Part shown: piece by piece, positions 52,895 to 64,000 of the stretch
Position numbering within the stretch: position 1 is the first letter of the stretch
Layout of the letters: each line of letters begins with the position of its first letter
DNA from: Hyphomicrobium sp.
Lineage (GTDB): Bacteria > Pseudomonadota > Alphaproteobacteria > Rhizobiales > Hyphomicrobiaceae
Assembly: GCA_030148425.1 (NCBI GenBank)
Contig: JASBTM010000008.1
Span: 558,001-622,000, forward strand
Direction of reading: 5' to 3'
DNA: 64,000 nucleotides
The notes under the pieces: generated by a model
Told to the model about the DNA's origin: nothing
Database searches by the model: none
What the model saw: only the letters and a program-made list of their open reading frames with translations
Position numbers and translations under genes: made by a program

Positions 52895-53098
52895 TTATTT
52901 CTTTTCGGCCTTCTTCGCGTCGGCCTTGCAGTGAGCGCGGAATGTCTTGCGCTCTTTGCCGTGCAAGCCCTTCGCGTCGGCCTGCTTCGAGCATTCGAGG
53001 GATTCAGCCGAGCGCGGCTTCTCAGCGGCGAAAGCCGAGCCGGCGCCGATGACGAACGTGGCAGCAACGGCGGCAGCGATCAGTCGGGTCGTGTTCAT
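52895..53098 (-). CDS. Secreted PsiF-repeat-like protein, 67 residues
   Basis: The protein has a signal peptide ending near residue 25 (GSAFAAE). One PsiF-type repeat follows with two cysteines (LECSKQADAKGLHGKERKTF then RAHCKADAKKAEKK). The family is named after the phosphate-starvation-inducible PsiF of E. coli, which has two such repeats; its function is unknown. CGGAG lies about 7 bases before ATG 53098. It has its own terminator and appears to be a single-gene unit. Confidence 0.82.
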   Translation of the reverse strand: MNTTRLIAAAVAATFVIGAGSAFAAEKPRSAESLECSKQADAKGLHGKERKTFRAHCKADAKKAEKK

Positions 53099-53319
53099 GG
53101 TGGTCTCCGTGTTCCATTTCCAGGGTTGTTTCCAGCGCACCGCACCGAGCCAAGCTCAGCCGGGCACACCGGCCCCCGCCAGATCGGCGGCGCTATTGAA
53201 ACGCGCCGAACTAGCCCCCCGTTTCGCTATCACGGCCGCGATTATTGTCTCTATAAATCGCGGTAAGGAGTGCAATTCGGGCGCTCCGGCAGGTCGGTAT
53301 TTCGTACTATTGCTCAGCC

Positions 53320-56241
<2,922 letters not shown>

Positions 56242-56320
56242 CGGCGTTCTTCGCACTGCGGGGAACCGCCCCCTCCGCAATCGGTTGTCCCTCAGTTGTA
56301 CAGCAATCGAGGAACCTCCA

Positions 56321-56899
56321 ATGCCTAAGATCTCGAAAGCGAAAATACTAATTCTCGCCACGGATGGCTTCGAACAATCTGAACTCGACGTGCCGCGCGA
56401 AAAGCTGAAAGCCGTCGCGCAGCTCGTGCACGTCGCGGCGCCGAAAGATCGCAAGCAGAAAGATTCGATCATCGGTTGGGAAAAGAAGGACTGGGGCAAG
56501 CCCGTCAAAGTCGATGTCGAGCTGAGTGAAGCATCGACGGCGCTTTACGACGCAATCGTACTTCCCGGCGGCCAGATGAATCCCGATACGCTCCGTCGCA
56601 ATCCGGACGCGCTGAAGCTCATCAAGGCTTTCCTTGCGGAGGGAAAAGTCGTCGCCGCCATCTGTCACGCACCGTGGCTGCTGATCGAAGCCAACGCGGT
56701 CCGCGGCCGCAAGGCGACCTCGTTCGACTCGATCAAGACCGACATGCTCAACGCCGGTGCCCAATGGCTCGATGAACCCGTCGTCGCCGATGAAGGCATC
56801 GTCACGAGCCGCAACCCCGGCGATCTCGAAGCCTTCGTCGCCAAGATCATCGAAGAGATCGAGGAAGGAAAGCACGATCGCGCCGTGTTGGCCGCCTAG
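56321..56899 (+). CDS. DJ-1/PfpI family protein (YhbO/PfpI-like)
   Basis: This 192-residue protein has the family start KILILATDGFEQSELDVPR, in which the Glu after GF is the conserved acidic residue. The nucleophile elbow is VVAAICHAPWLLIEA, with Cys followed by His as in PfpI-type proteins. PGGQMNPDTLR forms the oxyanion region. Members are reported as deglycases, glyoxalases or stress chaperones; the activity cannot be decided from sequence. GAGG lies about 8 bases before ATG 56321. It follows uvrB by 79 bases. Confidence 0.9.
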   Translation: MPKISKAKILILATDGFEQSELDVPREKLKAVAQLVHVAAPKDRKQKDSIIGWEKKDWGKPVKVDVELSEASTALYDAIVLPGGQMNPDTLRRNPDALKLIKAFLAEGKVVAAICHAPWLLIEANAVRGRKATSFDSIKTDMLNAGAQWLDEPVVADEGIVTSRNPGDLEAFVAKIIEEIEEGKHDRAVLAA

Positions 56900-56930
56900 C
56901 GGCTTCCCTTTCCCGAACCCCGAATAAACG

Positions 56931-56961
56931 AATGGCCGCCTTTTGCCGGGCGGCCATTTTC
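56931..56961 (+). terminator. Rho-independent terminator after the DJ-1/PfpI gene
   Basis: A 10-bp perfect stem (AATGGCCGCC / GGCGGCCATT) with loop TTTTGCCG is followed by TTC and T-rich sequence. It also lies just after the stop codon of the convergent gene at 56979. Confidence 0.7.
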
Positions 56962-56978
56962 ATTGTGCGATTGCTATC

Positions 56979-57281
56979 TCAGCTTGCCATCGCCCGCGGC
57001 GGCTTCCGCGTCGACATTTCGAGGCTCTTCAAGATCAGCAGAAGAGTCTGACGCACGGCTTCGTCGACGGTCTCGACGATATGTCCCGGTTCCGTCAAAT
57101 TCGCCGGCACCCAGACGAGCTGCTTGTCGACGGTGCGCCAGCTGCCGAAGTAGTTGCGGCCCTTAAGAACCGTAACGCCGGTTCCGGCGAGGCCTTCCCG
57201 CACGGAAAACCCGCTCAACGTCACTTCTGGAATATCCGCGAGTTGCTGCAGCAGATCGCGATCAAGGTTAGCCCACTTCAT
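56979..57281 (-). CDS. Hypothetical protein, 100 residues
   Basis: The protein begins MKWANLDRDLLQQLADIPEV and continues with a probable alpha/beta pattern (VTVLKGRNYFGSWRTVDKQL, HIVETVDEAVRQTLLLILKS). It has no signal or membrane segment. ATG 57281 was chosen because the upstream extension is unlike the rest; GAGAC lies just before it. I do not recognise a family. It converges on the DJ-1/PfpI gene and diverges from the thioesterase gene. Confidence 0.6.
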   Translation of the reverse strand: MKWANLDRDLLQQLADIPEVTLSGFSVREGLAGTGVTVLKGRNYFGSWRTVDKQLVWVPANLTEPGHIVETVDEAVRQTLLLILKSLEMSTRKPPRAMAS

Positions 57282-57489
57282 GACGGTCTCGGTCCGAATC
57301 GATTTGGAAGCGCTTTCCCGTCGAAAATAGGCCCCTGAAGGTTGCGTAAGGGTTGACGCCGTGCCGCTTTCGGACAAAAGCCGCCTCCGCGCCTGTCCGG
57401 CGCATAGCTCTTTGTGGGCAACCCGGATTATTCTCCCCCCGGCGTCGCGATACGAAGCCGCGAAGGAAAGTTGCCGGGGGCTAGCAGAT

Positions 57490-57936
57490 ATGACAGATCA
57501 GAAATCCACCGGCGAACAGAAGAACGGCGTGGAAGCGCTCGTTGCCCCGTCGGGAGATCCTGTCATCCGCACCATCGCCATGCCCGCGGACACAAATCCG
57601 GCGGGAGACATTTTCGGCGGATGGATCATGTCGCAAATGGATCTTGCAGCAGGCAATGCCGCAGCGCGATTGAGCCGGGGACGGTGCGCAACAGTTGCGG
57701 TCGAGGGCATGAGCTTTCATTCTCCCGTCAAGGTCGGCGATGAGGTGACTGTGTGGGCGATCCTCGAGAAGCGCGGCAGATCGTCAATGACATTCGAAGT
57801 GCAGGCGTGGCGGCGGCCGCGGGTCGGCGAAGCTCTGACGTGCGTCACTCGGGCTCATTTCACCTTCGTGGCGCTCGATGAAAACGGACGCCCCAGGCCG
57901 ATCCCTGAAGAGAACGACGGCGAGACTTGGGTCTAA
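57490..57936 (+). CDS. Acyl-CoA thioesterase, hot-dog fold (YciA-like)
   Basis: This 148-residue protein has the YciA-type segment MPADTNPAGDIFGGWIMSQM followed by DLAAGNAAA; its Asn/Gly-Asp pattern corresponds to the conserved catalytic Asp region. FHSPVKVGDEV and a beta-rich C-terminus follow. YciA enzymes hydrolyse a broad range of acyl-CoAs. ATG 57490 is supported by GGGGGC upstream and by family length; a longer frame upstream is unrelated. It lies 21 bases before the first histidine phosphatase gene. Confidence 0.9.
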   Translation: MTDQKSTGEQKNGVEALVAPSGDPVIRTIAMPADTNPAGDIFGGWIMSQMDLAAGNAAARLSRGRCATVAVEGMSFHSPVKVGDEVTVWAILEKRGRSSMTFEVQAWRRPRVGEALTCVTRAHFTFVALDENGRPRPIPEENDGETWV

Positions 57937-57957
57937 TCGGACAGGAGACGGCACATC

Positions 57958-58662
57958 ATGAAACAGATCTTCGCTTTCCGGCATATCGCTGCCACGGCGA
58001 TGCTGCTTGCGGGGATCGGAGCCGCATTGGTCGGCGCGGAATTCAGCGGCGGATCAGCGGACACGCTGCACGTCGGCCTCCTTGCACTCGGCTTCCCGAA
58101 GCTTGCCAATAGCTATTGCAGCGGCCTCTGCTCGCCAGCACGCAAGAAAGTGAGCGAGTATCTGCCTGTCCCACATTTTCTCGGCGGCCCGAAGCGGATC
58201 ATCTTGATGCGCCACGCCGACAAGTCCATCGATTCAGAGGACGAAGATCTATCGGAGGCCGGATGGGCGCGCGCAAAGCAGCTCGTCGCCTATATCCCCG
58301 AGACCTTTGGCAGGCCCGACATAATCATGGCCGCATCGCAATCGAAGCACTCCGACCGCTCGTTCGAAACCGTGAAGCCTCTCGCGGAATCCCTTGGCCT
58401 CGAGATCCAGGATTATTTCAAAAACGATGAGTTCGCCGACCTGGTCGACGAAATCTTCAACGACCCCGACTACAAGAACAAAACGGTGGTGATCTGCTGG
58501 CATCACGGCAAGCTTCCCGCGATGGCGGCGCTGCTGGGCGCACCGGCCGGAAGCTATCCCGATCCCTGGCCAGCGGGCGCCTACAATCTTGTTCTCGATC
58601 TCCAGTACGATCCTTTTTCCGGCACGCCGCCGAAAGTTACGCGCGTCACCGAACCGTTTTGA
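57958..58662 (+). CDS. Histidine phosphatase superfamily protein, signal-anchored (tandem copy 1)
   Basis: This 234-residue protein has a hydrophobic N-terminus (AATAMLLAGIGAALVGAEF) that may be a signal or membrane anchor, and a cysteine pair (YCSGLCSPARKK). A phosphoglycerate-mutase-like domain follows with IILMRHADKS (the RH of the RHG motif), the second Arg region SKHSDRSFETVKPLAESLGL, and the catalytic His in VICWHHGKLPAMAALLG. The C-terminal part (YPDPWPAG, NLVLDLQYDPF) is shared with the next gene. AGGAG lies upstream of the ATG. Substrate unknown. Confidence 0.85.
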   Translation: MKQIFAFRHIAATAMLLAGIGAALVGAEFSGGSADTLHVGLLALGFPKLANSYCSGLCSPARKKVSEYLPVPHFLGGPKRIILMRHADKSIDSEDEDLSEAGWARAKQLVAYIPETFGRPDIIMAASQSKHSDRSFETVKPLAESLGLEIQDYFKNDEFADLVDEIFNDPDYKNKTVVICWHHGKLPAMAALLGAPAGSYPDPWPAGAYNLVLDLQYDPFSGTPPKVTRVTEPF

Positions 58663-58816
58663 AAATCGTGCATCGGCCGTGATTTCAACGAACTGCGCGA
58701 CGGCGCGGCGTTGACTGTGACACAGCTCATGCCGTATCGCGGCGTCTTCCTTTTTTGCCCGCGAAAGGGCTTCGCGCGCGCTGCAAATAGCGAGCAAACG
58801 CTTCGAGGGAATTGAC

Positions 58817-59398
58817 GTGCTGAATTCACAAGAGAGTGGATCCAAGAGCGGGTGGTTCACCGCGCTCTGGAACGGCTTGCTCGGCCGCTCGGACATCTCC
58901 GCGACGCATCACCCCGGCGGCGGTCCGGGCCGCATCCTGCTCATGCGCCACGCGGAGAAGACTGGAAAAACCGACGATATTTATCTGTCGAAGCAAGGCT
59001 CGATCCGCGCCGACCGACTCGTGACCTACATTCCGCAAGTCTTCGGACGCCCGGATTTCATCTATGCGGCAGCGCGTTCCAAACGCTCGATCCGGTCGAT
59101 GGAAACCGTGAAGCCGCTCGCCGCGGCTCTCGGCCTCGAAGTGCAATACCACATCGAGGACAAGGAGTTCAGATCGCTCGTCACCGAGATTTTCTCGAAA
59201 GCCGAATATCACGGCAAGACGATCGTTATCTGTTGGCACCACGGTAAGCTTCCGGAAATCTCGGCACTCCTCGGCGGCCAGCAGGGATCGTACCCCGATC
59301 CGTGGCCGCAAAACTGCTTCAACCTCATCCTCGATTTCCGTTACGATCCGAAATCGGACGCTCCGCCAATCGTATCGCAGATCGTGCAGCCGTTCTGA
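58817..59398 (+). CDS. Histidine phosphatase superfamily protein, cytoplasmic-looking (tandem copy 2)
   Basis: This 193-residue paralogue of the preceding gene has the same core (LLMRHAEKTGK; RSIRSMETVKPLAAALGL; VICWHHGKLPEISALLG; SYPDPWPQNCFNLILDFRYD). It lacks the hydrophobic N-terminus, so it is probably cytoplasmic. The start is GTG 58817 with GAGGGA 6 bases upstream. The gap to copy 1 is 154 bases. The pair looks like a duplication followed by a change of location. The substrate cannot be predicted. Confidence 0.85.
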   Translation: MLNSQESGSKSGWFTALWNGLLGRSDISATHHPGGGPGRILLMRHAEKTGKTDDIYLSKQGSIRADRLVTYIPQVFGRPDFIYAAARSKRSIRSMETVKPLAAALGLEVQYHIEDKEFRSLVTEIFSKAEYHGKTIVICWHHGKLPEISALLGGQQGSYPDPWPQNCFNLILDFRYDPKSDAPPIVSQIVQPF

Positions 59399-59609
59399 CA
59401 CCGGTCGACGGATAAATCGCAATGCCGCATTGCAGATGCGCCGTGAATGGCCATTTGCATGCGACGACGAAGGCGGTCGAGTGTCGCCGTTCCGCAACAG
59501 TTTCACACGAGAAGCCGGTCTACATGCATATGGCTCGCAAATCGGCTGACATCGGACAATAATGCCGCCGCTTCGAGGCCCGGCAATCTGGGGAAGGAAG
59601 ATTTTCGTG

Positions 59610-60107
59610 ATGCGCAATCAGAGACTTGCAGCCTCGATGTCGGGGTGGGCGACCGCTATCGCAATCGCATTCGCAGCTTCGGTAACCCCCGTGGCGGCCG
59701 AATCGGACAATCCGTTCGTCGCGCTCGCCGGTACGTGGAGCGGTTCGGGCACCGCGCGCTTCGATGATGGCAAGAGCGAAAGCCTCCGCTGCAAAGGCTA
59801 TTACACGAACAACGGCAACCCCCATAATCTCGGTCTTTCGATCCGCTGCGCCAACGCATCGGCCAAGCTCGAGCTGCGTGCCAACCTCGTCGATACCAAC
59901 GGCGCGGTCAGCGGCAACTGGGAAGAGCGCACGTACAATCAGTCCGGCACAGTCCAGGGACGCGCTACCGCCAGCCGGATGACGCTCGCCATCACCGGCG
60001 GCATCAATGGGTCGATGACCGTGGCGATAGCCTCCGGCTCTCACTCCGTGACCGTTGCCTCGAGCGGGCCTTCGTTCAAGGGCGTGCACATTTCGATGTC
60101 CCGTTGA
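59610..60107 (+). CDS. Secreted hypothetical protein, 165 residues, beta-rich
   Basis: A signal peptide (ATAIAIAFAASVTPVAAES) ends near residue 37. A probably all-beta domain of about 125 residues follows, with LAGTWSGSGTARFDDGKSES and CKGYYTNNG, two Cys (possible disulfide), and a repetitive Gly/Ser-rich end. The LAGTWSGSG start recalls lipocalin-like or calycin folds, but this is only a resemblance. GGAAGG lies upstream of ATG 59610. It is followed 39 bases later by another secreted protein gene. Confidence 0.65.
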   Translation: MRNQRLAASMSGWATAIAIAFAASVTPVAAESDNPFVALAGTWSGSGTARFDDGKSESLRCKGYYTNNGNPHNLGLSIRCANASAKLELRANLVDTNGAVSGNWEERTYNQSGTVQGRATASRMTLAITGGINGSMTVAIASGSHSVTVASSGPSFKGVHISMSR

Positions 60108-60146
60108 CGGGAATCAGCGAGACTTCGACCAAAGCAGGAGATCGAC

Positions 60147-60527
60147 ATGCGCGCACGTTTGCTGGCCCTCGTACCCGTCCTCGTGGCGCTGTCCGGCATT
60201 TCTGCGGTCGTCCCTGCAGAAGCCGACGGACTTGGCATCGGGCGCCTTAGGACGCACTATAAGTCCGGCGAGATCGTCACCGCCTTCAGCCGTTACGGCA
60301 ACGGTTCGATCAAAAGCGTTGTCCGCCGCGCGCAGAATGGCTGGCAGGTGAAGCTGCCGAGCGGCAACTGGACCTACTGCCGCCGAAGCTGCGAGGAAAC
60401 GCTGCGCGTGCAGACGATCGATTACTATGAAGGCGGCAATTCGATCGACGACGGCGGCTACGGCTCCCTCTCCCGCGAATGCGGAATTTTCGGCTGCCTC
60501 GGCGGCTCCTATACGTTTTCGTTCTAG
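60147..60527 (+). CDS. Secreted hypothetical protein, 126 residues, Cys-containing
   Basis: A signal peptide (LLALVPVLVALSGISAVVPA) ends near residue 27. The mature part has four cysteines (WTYCRRSCEETLR; CGIFGC) and aromatic residues (YKSGEIVTAFSRYG, DYYEGGNSIDD), suggesting a small disulfide-bonded periplasmic domain. GGAGA lies 7 bases before the ATG. It is probably co-transcribed with the preceding secreted protein gene. No family recognised. Confidence 0.65.
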   Translation: MRARLLALVPVLVALSGISAVVPAEADGLGIGRLRTHYKSGEIVTAFSRYGNGSIKSVVRRAQNGWQVKLPSGNWTYCRRSCEETLRVQTIDYYEGGNSIDDGGYGSLSRECGIFGCLGGSYTFSF

Positions 60528-60557
60528 GCGGCCCCAGCCCGGCGGGTTCCCCAGCGC

Positions 60558-61220
60558 CTAGACCAGAAACGGATTTGTCTTCCGTTCATGCCCGAACTGG
60601 CTCGGCGGCCCATGCCCGCAGATGAATGCGATATCGTCGCCGAGCGGCAAGAGCTTCGTCTTGATTGCTGAAATGAGTGCGTCGTGATCCCCGTAAGGGA
60701 AATCCGTTCGGCCGATTGAACCGCGGAAAAGCACGTCGCCCACAAGCGCAAACCGCTGCGCGCGATCGAAGAAAACAACCGATCCCGGCGAGTGACCGGG
60801 GCAATGAAAAATCTCGAACGTATGCCCGGCAACAGTCACCGTGTCGCCGTCGTCAAGCCAACGGTCCGGGCTGACGTTGCGAACGCCCGTGACGCCATAG
60901 CTTGCGCCTTGCCGCTCTAGCGCATCGAGCAGAACCGCGTCGTTCTTATGCGGTCCTTCAATCTTGACGCCGAGCCGGTCGCGAAGATCGGCAGCGCCGC
61001 CCGCGTGATCGATGTGGCCATGCGTGAGCAGGATTTTCTCGACCGTGATCCCTGCTTCCTTGATGCCCCGTTCGATGCGGTCGAGATCGCCACCTGGATC
61101 GACGACCGCGCCGACCTTGGTCGCCTCATCCCAGATCAGCGTGCAGTTCTGCTCGAATGGCGTAACGCGCACGATCGCGGCCTGGAGGGGGGATAAGACC
61201 TTTTCGGTCGCTTCGCTCAT
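60558..61220 (-). CDS. Metallo-beta-lactamase-fold hydrolase (glyoxalase II-like)
   Basis: This 220-residue protein has the zinc signature LTHGHIDHAGGAADLRDR and the later ligands FHCPGHSPGSVVFF, ALVGDVLFRGSIGRTDFPYG and FICGHGPPS. This is the YcbL/GloB2 group of glyoxalase II-like hydrolases, which cleave S-lactoylglutathione or related thioesters. ATG 61220 has GGAG 8 bases upstream; the longer upstream frame is not part of the family. In a methylotroph a role in glutathione thioester chemistry is possible, but that is speculation. Confidence 0.9.
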   Translation of the reverse strand: MSEATEKVLSPLQAAIVRVTPFEQNCTLIWDEATKVGAVVDPGGDLDRIERGIKEAGITVEKILLTHGHIDHAGGAADLRDRLGVKIEGPHKNDAVLLDALERQGASYGVTGVRNVSPDRWLDDGDTVTVAGHTFEIFHCPGHSPGSVVFFDRAQRFALVGDVLFRGSIGRTDFPYGDHDALISAIKTKLLPLGDDIAFICGHGPPSQFGHERKTNPFLV

Positions 61221-61460
61221 GATTGGCGCTCCGTGTTGCTGGGCCGGTCTTAGCGCATATAGCCGCCGACGGCGAAGCGTCGCGTTGGCGCGAATAGAGA
61301 CACGGCTTCGTACCAAAACCGCATCGGCCGTTCGCGGTTGCGAGAACCACTGCCCAATTAATAATCATGGTTCATGGCCTTTCAGCCTCTGCCCGATAGT
61401 CACGAATCGCACAATTGTCCGCCCACATCCAATTTCTGCTCAAACCGGAAACAACGGACA

Positions 61461-62934
61461 ATGTCGGATAGAAAAAGCATGTTCCCGCTCGTGGCCGCAT
61501 CGGTCCTTGCAATGGGTCTGACATCGAATCACGTTTTCGCAGGCGAATGGGATGGGTTTTCCTTCGGGGTTGGCGGCGGCTATGGGATCGCCAACAACGA
61601 GCTGAAGATTGGCCCGCGCCCCGAAACGACCGGATTGGGCGGCGGCCTGGACATTGATGGCCTTGGCGGAACCGGCGGTTTCTTCACGCTCGGAGCGGGC
61701 TACGACCACGTTCTCCTCAATAAGTTCGTTGTCGGCGCCTTCATCGATTACGACTTCGCCAACATCGAGACCACGGCTGGAATTGGCATCCCCCCATTGG
61801 GCGATTTGAACGCCAGCGCCCGGTTCCGGATCGACAATCAACTCTCGATCGGCGGCAAACTCGGATACCTCGTTTCGCCATCGACGCTCTTTTTTGCAAC
61901 CGGCGGCTACGCGCACGCTGAAACGAGCGACCTTGATGCCCGCGTCTCGGCCGGAGGCTTCAGCGACGGCGGCAAGCTGGCGACCGTCGGAAGCTTCAAC
62001 GGCCACTTCTTCGGCGGCGGCGTCGAAACGCTGATCGGCAAGGGATTCAGCGTCAAGGCCGAGTATTCGTTATACCTCGCTCGATGCCGAAGCCGCGACG
62101 GTCCTTCCTGGCAGCGGTGCTAGCGAGTTCGTATCCGCATCCATCAAGCCGCAAATCCAGACGGCGAGGCTGTCGCTCAACTACCGGTTCGGCGACGGCA
62201 GCCATGATGCAGTTGCAGATCCCGCCCCGGCGCCCGTCATCGGCAGTTGGACCGGTCCTTATCTCGGCATCGGCACCGGCTACAGCGTTGCGAACAACAA
62301 AGCGACCATCGAAGACCGCTCGACACCGCCCGGATCGATTTTCAATGTTGGCATCGACGGCATCGGCAGCGAGGGCGGATTCATATCTGGAACGGTCGGC
62401 TACGATTACCAGTTCGCGCCGAGGTATGTAATCGGCGCGTTCTTCGATGCCGACTTCTCCAATCTCAGCAACCGCAACAAGCTGAGCTTGTCCGATGGCG
62501 TCGACACCATCGGCGGCGGCACGAGCACCAAAATCGATAACATCCTGATGCTCGGCGGACGGCTCGGATATCTCGCCACGCCCGACACGCTTCTGTTTGG
62601 CAGCGTAGGCTACGCCAATGCCGGCATGGGTTCGACAACTCTTGATATCGATTTCCTAGGAGCGGGCGGAGGCGTCGAACTGATCGACGGCCGTCGCTTC
62701 GACGGCGTCTTCTTCGGCGGCGGCATCGAGACCAAGATCTGGGACCAGCTTTCGCTCAGGGCGGAATATCGCTACGTCGACCTCGGCACCGAAAGCATGA
62801 AGCTCTTGCCGCACGACTTCCCCGAGATAAACGAGTTTATCTCGACCAAATTCGATCCCAGCATCCAGATGGGACGTATCTCGCTGAATTATCGCTTCGG
62901 TGGCCGCGAAGCGCCCGCTGCGCCCCTGAAATAA
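61461..62934 (+). pseudogene. Tandem-domain outer-membrane beta-barrel protein, interrupted by one extra base
   Basis: A signal peptide (LAASVLAMGLTSNHVFA-like, ending near residue 28) is followed by two similar Omp25/porin-type barrels. Barrel 1 begins FSFGVGGGYGIANNELKIG and barrel 2 begins GPYLGIGTGYSVANNKATIE. Each continues with a GYDY/AGYDH strand, GAFxDxDF and AEYRY or AEYS near its end. The reading frame changes by one base at 62066-62067, where GAGTATTCGTTAT would read AEYRYTSLD if one T were absent. As given, translation stops after KAEYSLYLARC plus about 12 residues, and barrel 2 is not read. With the base removed the product has about 490 residues and ends RISLNYRFGGREAPAAP. It is either a recent mutation, phase variation or a sequencing error. 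Confidence 0.8.
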
Positions 62935-63055
62935 CTGAGCGCCAAGCCTTCGCCTTAACGGACGAGCACCCCAGAAACACGACAAGGGCCGTCATGGCCC
63001 CTGTGCGCGTGTACAAAATGTACGCGTGAACGAATTCGATAAACGCCCGCGAGAA

Positions 63056-63754
63056 TTACGCTGCCTCGGAACCTTCATGGCCCGGATCGCGGAGAACATA
63101 GCCGCGGCCCCACACCGTTTCGATGTAGTGCTTGCCGCCGGTCGCCGCCTGCAGCTTCTTGCGAAGTTTACAGATGAAGACGTCGATGATCTTCAGCTCG
63201 GGCTCGTCCATGCCGCCGTAGAGATGATTGAGGAACATCTCTTTCGTCAGCGTCGTGCCTTTACGCAGCGAAAGCAGTTCCAGCATCTGATATTCTTTGC
63301 CGGTTAGATGCACACGCTGGTTGTTGACGTCGACCGTCTTGGTGTCGAGGTTGACGCGAAGATCGCCCGTCTCGATGACCGACTGAGCATGTCCCTTCGA
63401 GCGGCGGACGATGGCCTGGATACGCGCGACGAGCTCATCCTTATGGAAGGGCTTCGTCATATAGTCGTCGGCGCCGAAGCCGAGACCGCGAACCTTATCG
63501 TCGATGCCTGCAAGACCCGAAAGAATGAGAATTGGCGTTCCGACTTTCGCGACACGAAGTGTTTTAAGCACCTCATAACCGCTCATGTCGGGAAGATTCA
63601 AATCGAGCAGAATGATATCGTAATCATAAAGCTTACCTAGATCGACGCCCTCTTCTCCAAGGTCCGTCGTATAAACATTAAAACCTTCCGACTGCAGCAT
63701 AAGCTCAATGCTTTGCGCCGTGGCACTATCATCTTCAATGAGTAGAACCCGCAT
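63056..63754 (-). CDS. ctrA: Cell cycle response regulator CtrA
   Basis: CtrA is the master OmpR-type regulator that blocks replication initiation and activates cell-cycle, flagellar and envelope genes in alphaproteobacteria. The 232-residue protein has the receiver domain [20 protein letters not shown], the phospho-acceptor Asp51 in [18 protein letters not shown], and Lys in [13 protein letters not shown]. The DNA-binding domain contains [19 protein letters not shown] and [10 protein letters not shown]. RcdA, its degradation adaptor, and candidate CtrA boxes are in the same window. The C-terminus (GHEGSEAA) ends in Ala-Ala as expected for ClpXP recognition. Confidence 0.97.
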   Translation of the reverse strand: MRVLLIEDDSATAQSIELMLQSEGFNVYTTDLGEEGVDLGKLYDYDIILLDLNLPDMSGYEVLKTLRVAKVGTPILILSGLAGIDDKVRGLGFGADDYMTKPFHKDELVARIQAIVRRSKGHAQSVIETGDLRVNLDTKTVDVNNQRVHLTGKEYQMLELLSLRKGTTLTKEMFLNHLYGGMDEPELKIIDVFICKLRKKLQAATGGKHYIETVWGRGYVLRDPGHEGSEAA

Positions 63755-63864
63755 GACCGTCCCTCTGGTGCCCTATCCGATCCGTGTCCGCGCTATGTCT
63801 GCTCTTTGCTCAAAGTGAACGCACTACAGTCGAGCTAAGCGATCGTTAGGAAGTTAGCGACGAG

Positions 63865-63884
63865 AGGTTAACAAACCCTAATCC
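63865..63884. promoter_or_regulatory. Near-match to a CtrA box upstream of ctrA
   Basis: GGTTAACAAACCCTAATC contains TTAA followed after 7 bases by TAAT, one shifted position from the full TTAA-N7-TTAA consensus. It lies about 115 bases before the ctrA start. ctrA autoregulation is known in related bacteria. The match is imperfect, so the call is weak. Confidence 0.3.
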
Positions 63885-63891
63885 GCGTTAG

Positions 63892-64000
63892 CTATTTCAT
63901 CATGCTGTGCCAGAACCGAACAAAACAGTTCCACAACTGCAGATGATAAAGCTTTCCCGTCTGCGGGTCACGCACCGTCGATAACGGGGCAAAGTAACCC
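63892..64000 (-). CDS. C-terminal 35 residues of an unidentified gene (runs off the window)
   Basis: The last open frame on the minus strand reads YFAPLSTVRDPQTGKLYHLQ and ends in LWNCFVRFWHSMMK before TAG at 63892. The composition (aromatics, ordered polar pattern) looks coding and there is no stop to the window edge. The gene is upstream of ctrA on the same strand. The fragment is too short to identify. Confidence 0.5.
   Translation of the reverse strand, partial: GYFAPLSTVRDPQTGKLYHLQLWNCFVRFWHSMMK

Overview
The window looks like the chromosome of an alphaproteobacterium of the order Hyphomicrobiales (Rhizobiales), most plausibly a Hyphomicrobium-like methylotroph. This is inferred from gene content: CtrA and RcdA, DUF1192 and DUF4164 family proteins, 6S RNA between zapA and the 5-formyltetrahydrofolate cyclo-ligase gene, a UvrB with long extensions, and a soluble molybdenum NAD-dependent formate dehydrogenase (fdsGBACD). 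No phage, transposase, CRISPR array, rRNA or tRNA gene was recognised. Apart from a frameshifted porin and gene fragments at both ends, this is intact core chromosome.

Bases 1-19,960 are almost entirely on the minus strand. Read in the direction of transcription they encode the coiled-coil DUF4164 protein and ZapA, 6S RNA, 5-FCL, a YmdB-type phosphoesterase and YebC. Next comes a long run: a membrane alpha/beta hydrolase, ruvC, ruvA, a membrane protein, ruvB, a Tat-exported phosphoesterase, ybgC, tolQ, tolR, tolA and tolB. After it come two tiny tandem lipoproteins with their own terminator, then pal, a second OmpA-domain protein, cpoB, tilS and the start of ftsH. The envelope-constriction machinery (Tol-Pal) is thus beside Holliday-junction repair. 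The second OmpA gene is preceded by three TTAA half-sites spaced exactly 7 bases apart, which form two overlapping CtrA-type boxes.

Bases 20,000-38,000 hold gap and class I fba, an L,D-transpeptidase, a ThiE/TenI-like protein overlapping a Sel1-repeat protein, suhB and a MotA/MotB-like stator pair. They continue with an ABC exporter, rpmE, rcdA, DUF1192, a quinone oxidoreductase, a HAD phosphatase and a membrane protein with a degenerate EAL domain. A perfect TTAA-N7-TTAA box lies upstream of rcdA, and ctrA itself is at the far end of the window, so a CtrA-RcdA feedback circuit is plausible.

Bases 38,300-46,680 are the formate-oxidation block: an SDR-like protein without catalytic residues, a LysR regulator, fdsG, fdsB, fdsA, fdhD and fdsD, ending in a palindromic dispersed-type repeat. 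FdsGBA would oxidise formate to CO2 with NAD+, the last energy-yielding step of methylotrophy. FdhD sulfurates the molybdenum cofactor and FdsD assists maturation.

Bases 46,680-64,000 are mixed: an EF-G-like GTPase, an aspartate aminotransferase, small membrane or secreted proteins, an SDR, a PsiF-type secreted protein, uvrB, a DJ-1/PfpI protein, a hot-dog thioesterase, two tandem histidine phosphatases, two secreted proteins, a metallo-beta-lactamase-fold hydrolase, a tandem-domain porin broken by one extra base, ctrA, and the end of an unidentified gene.
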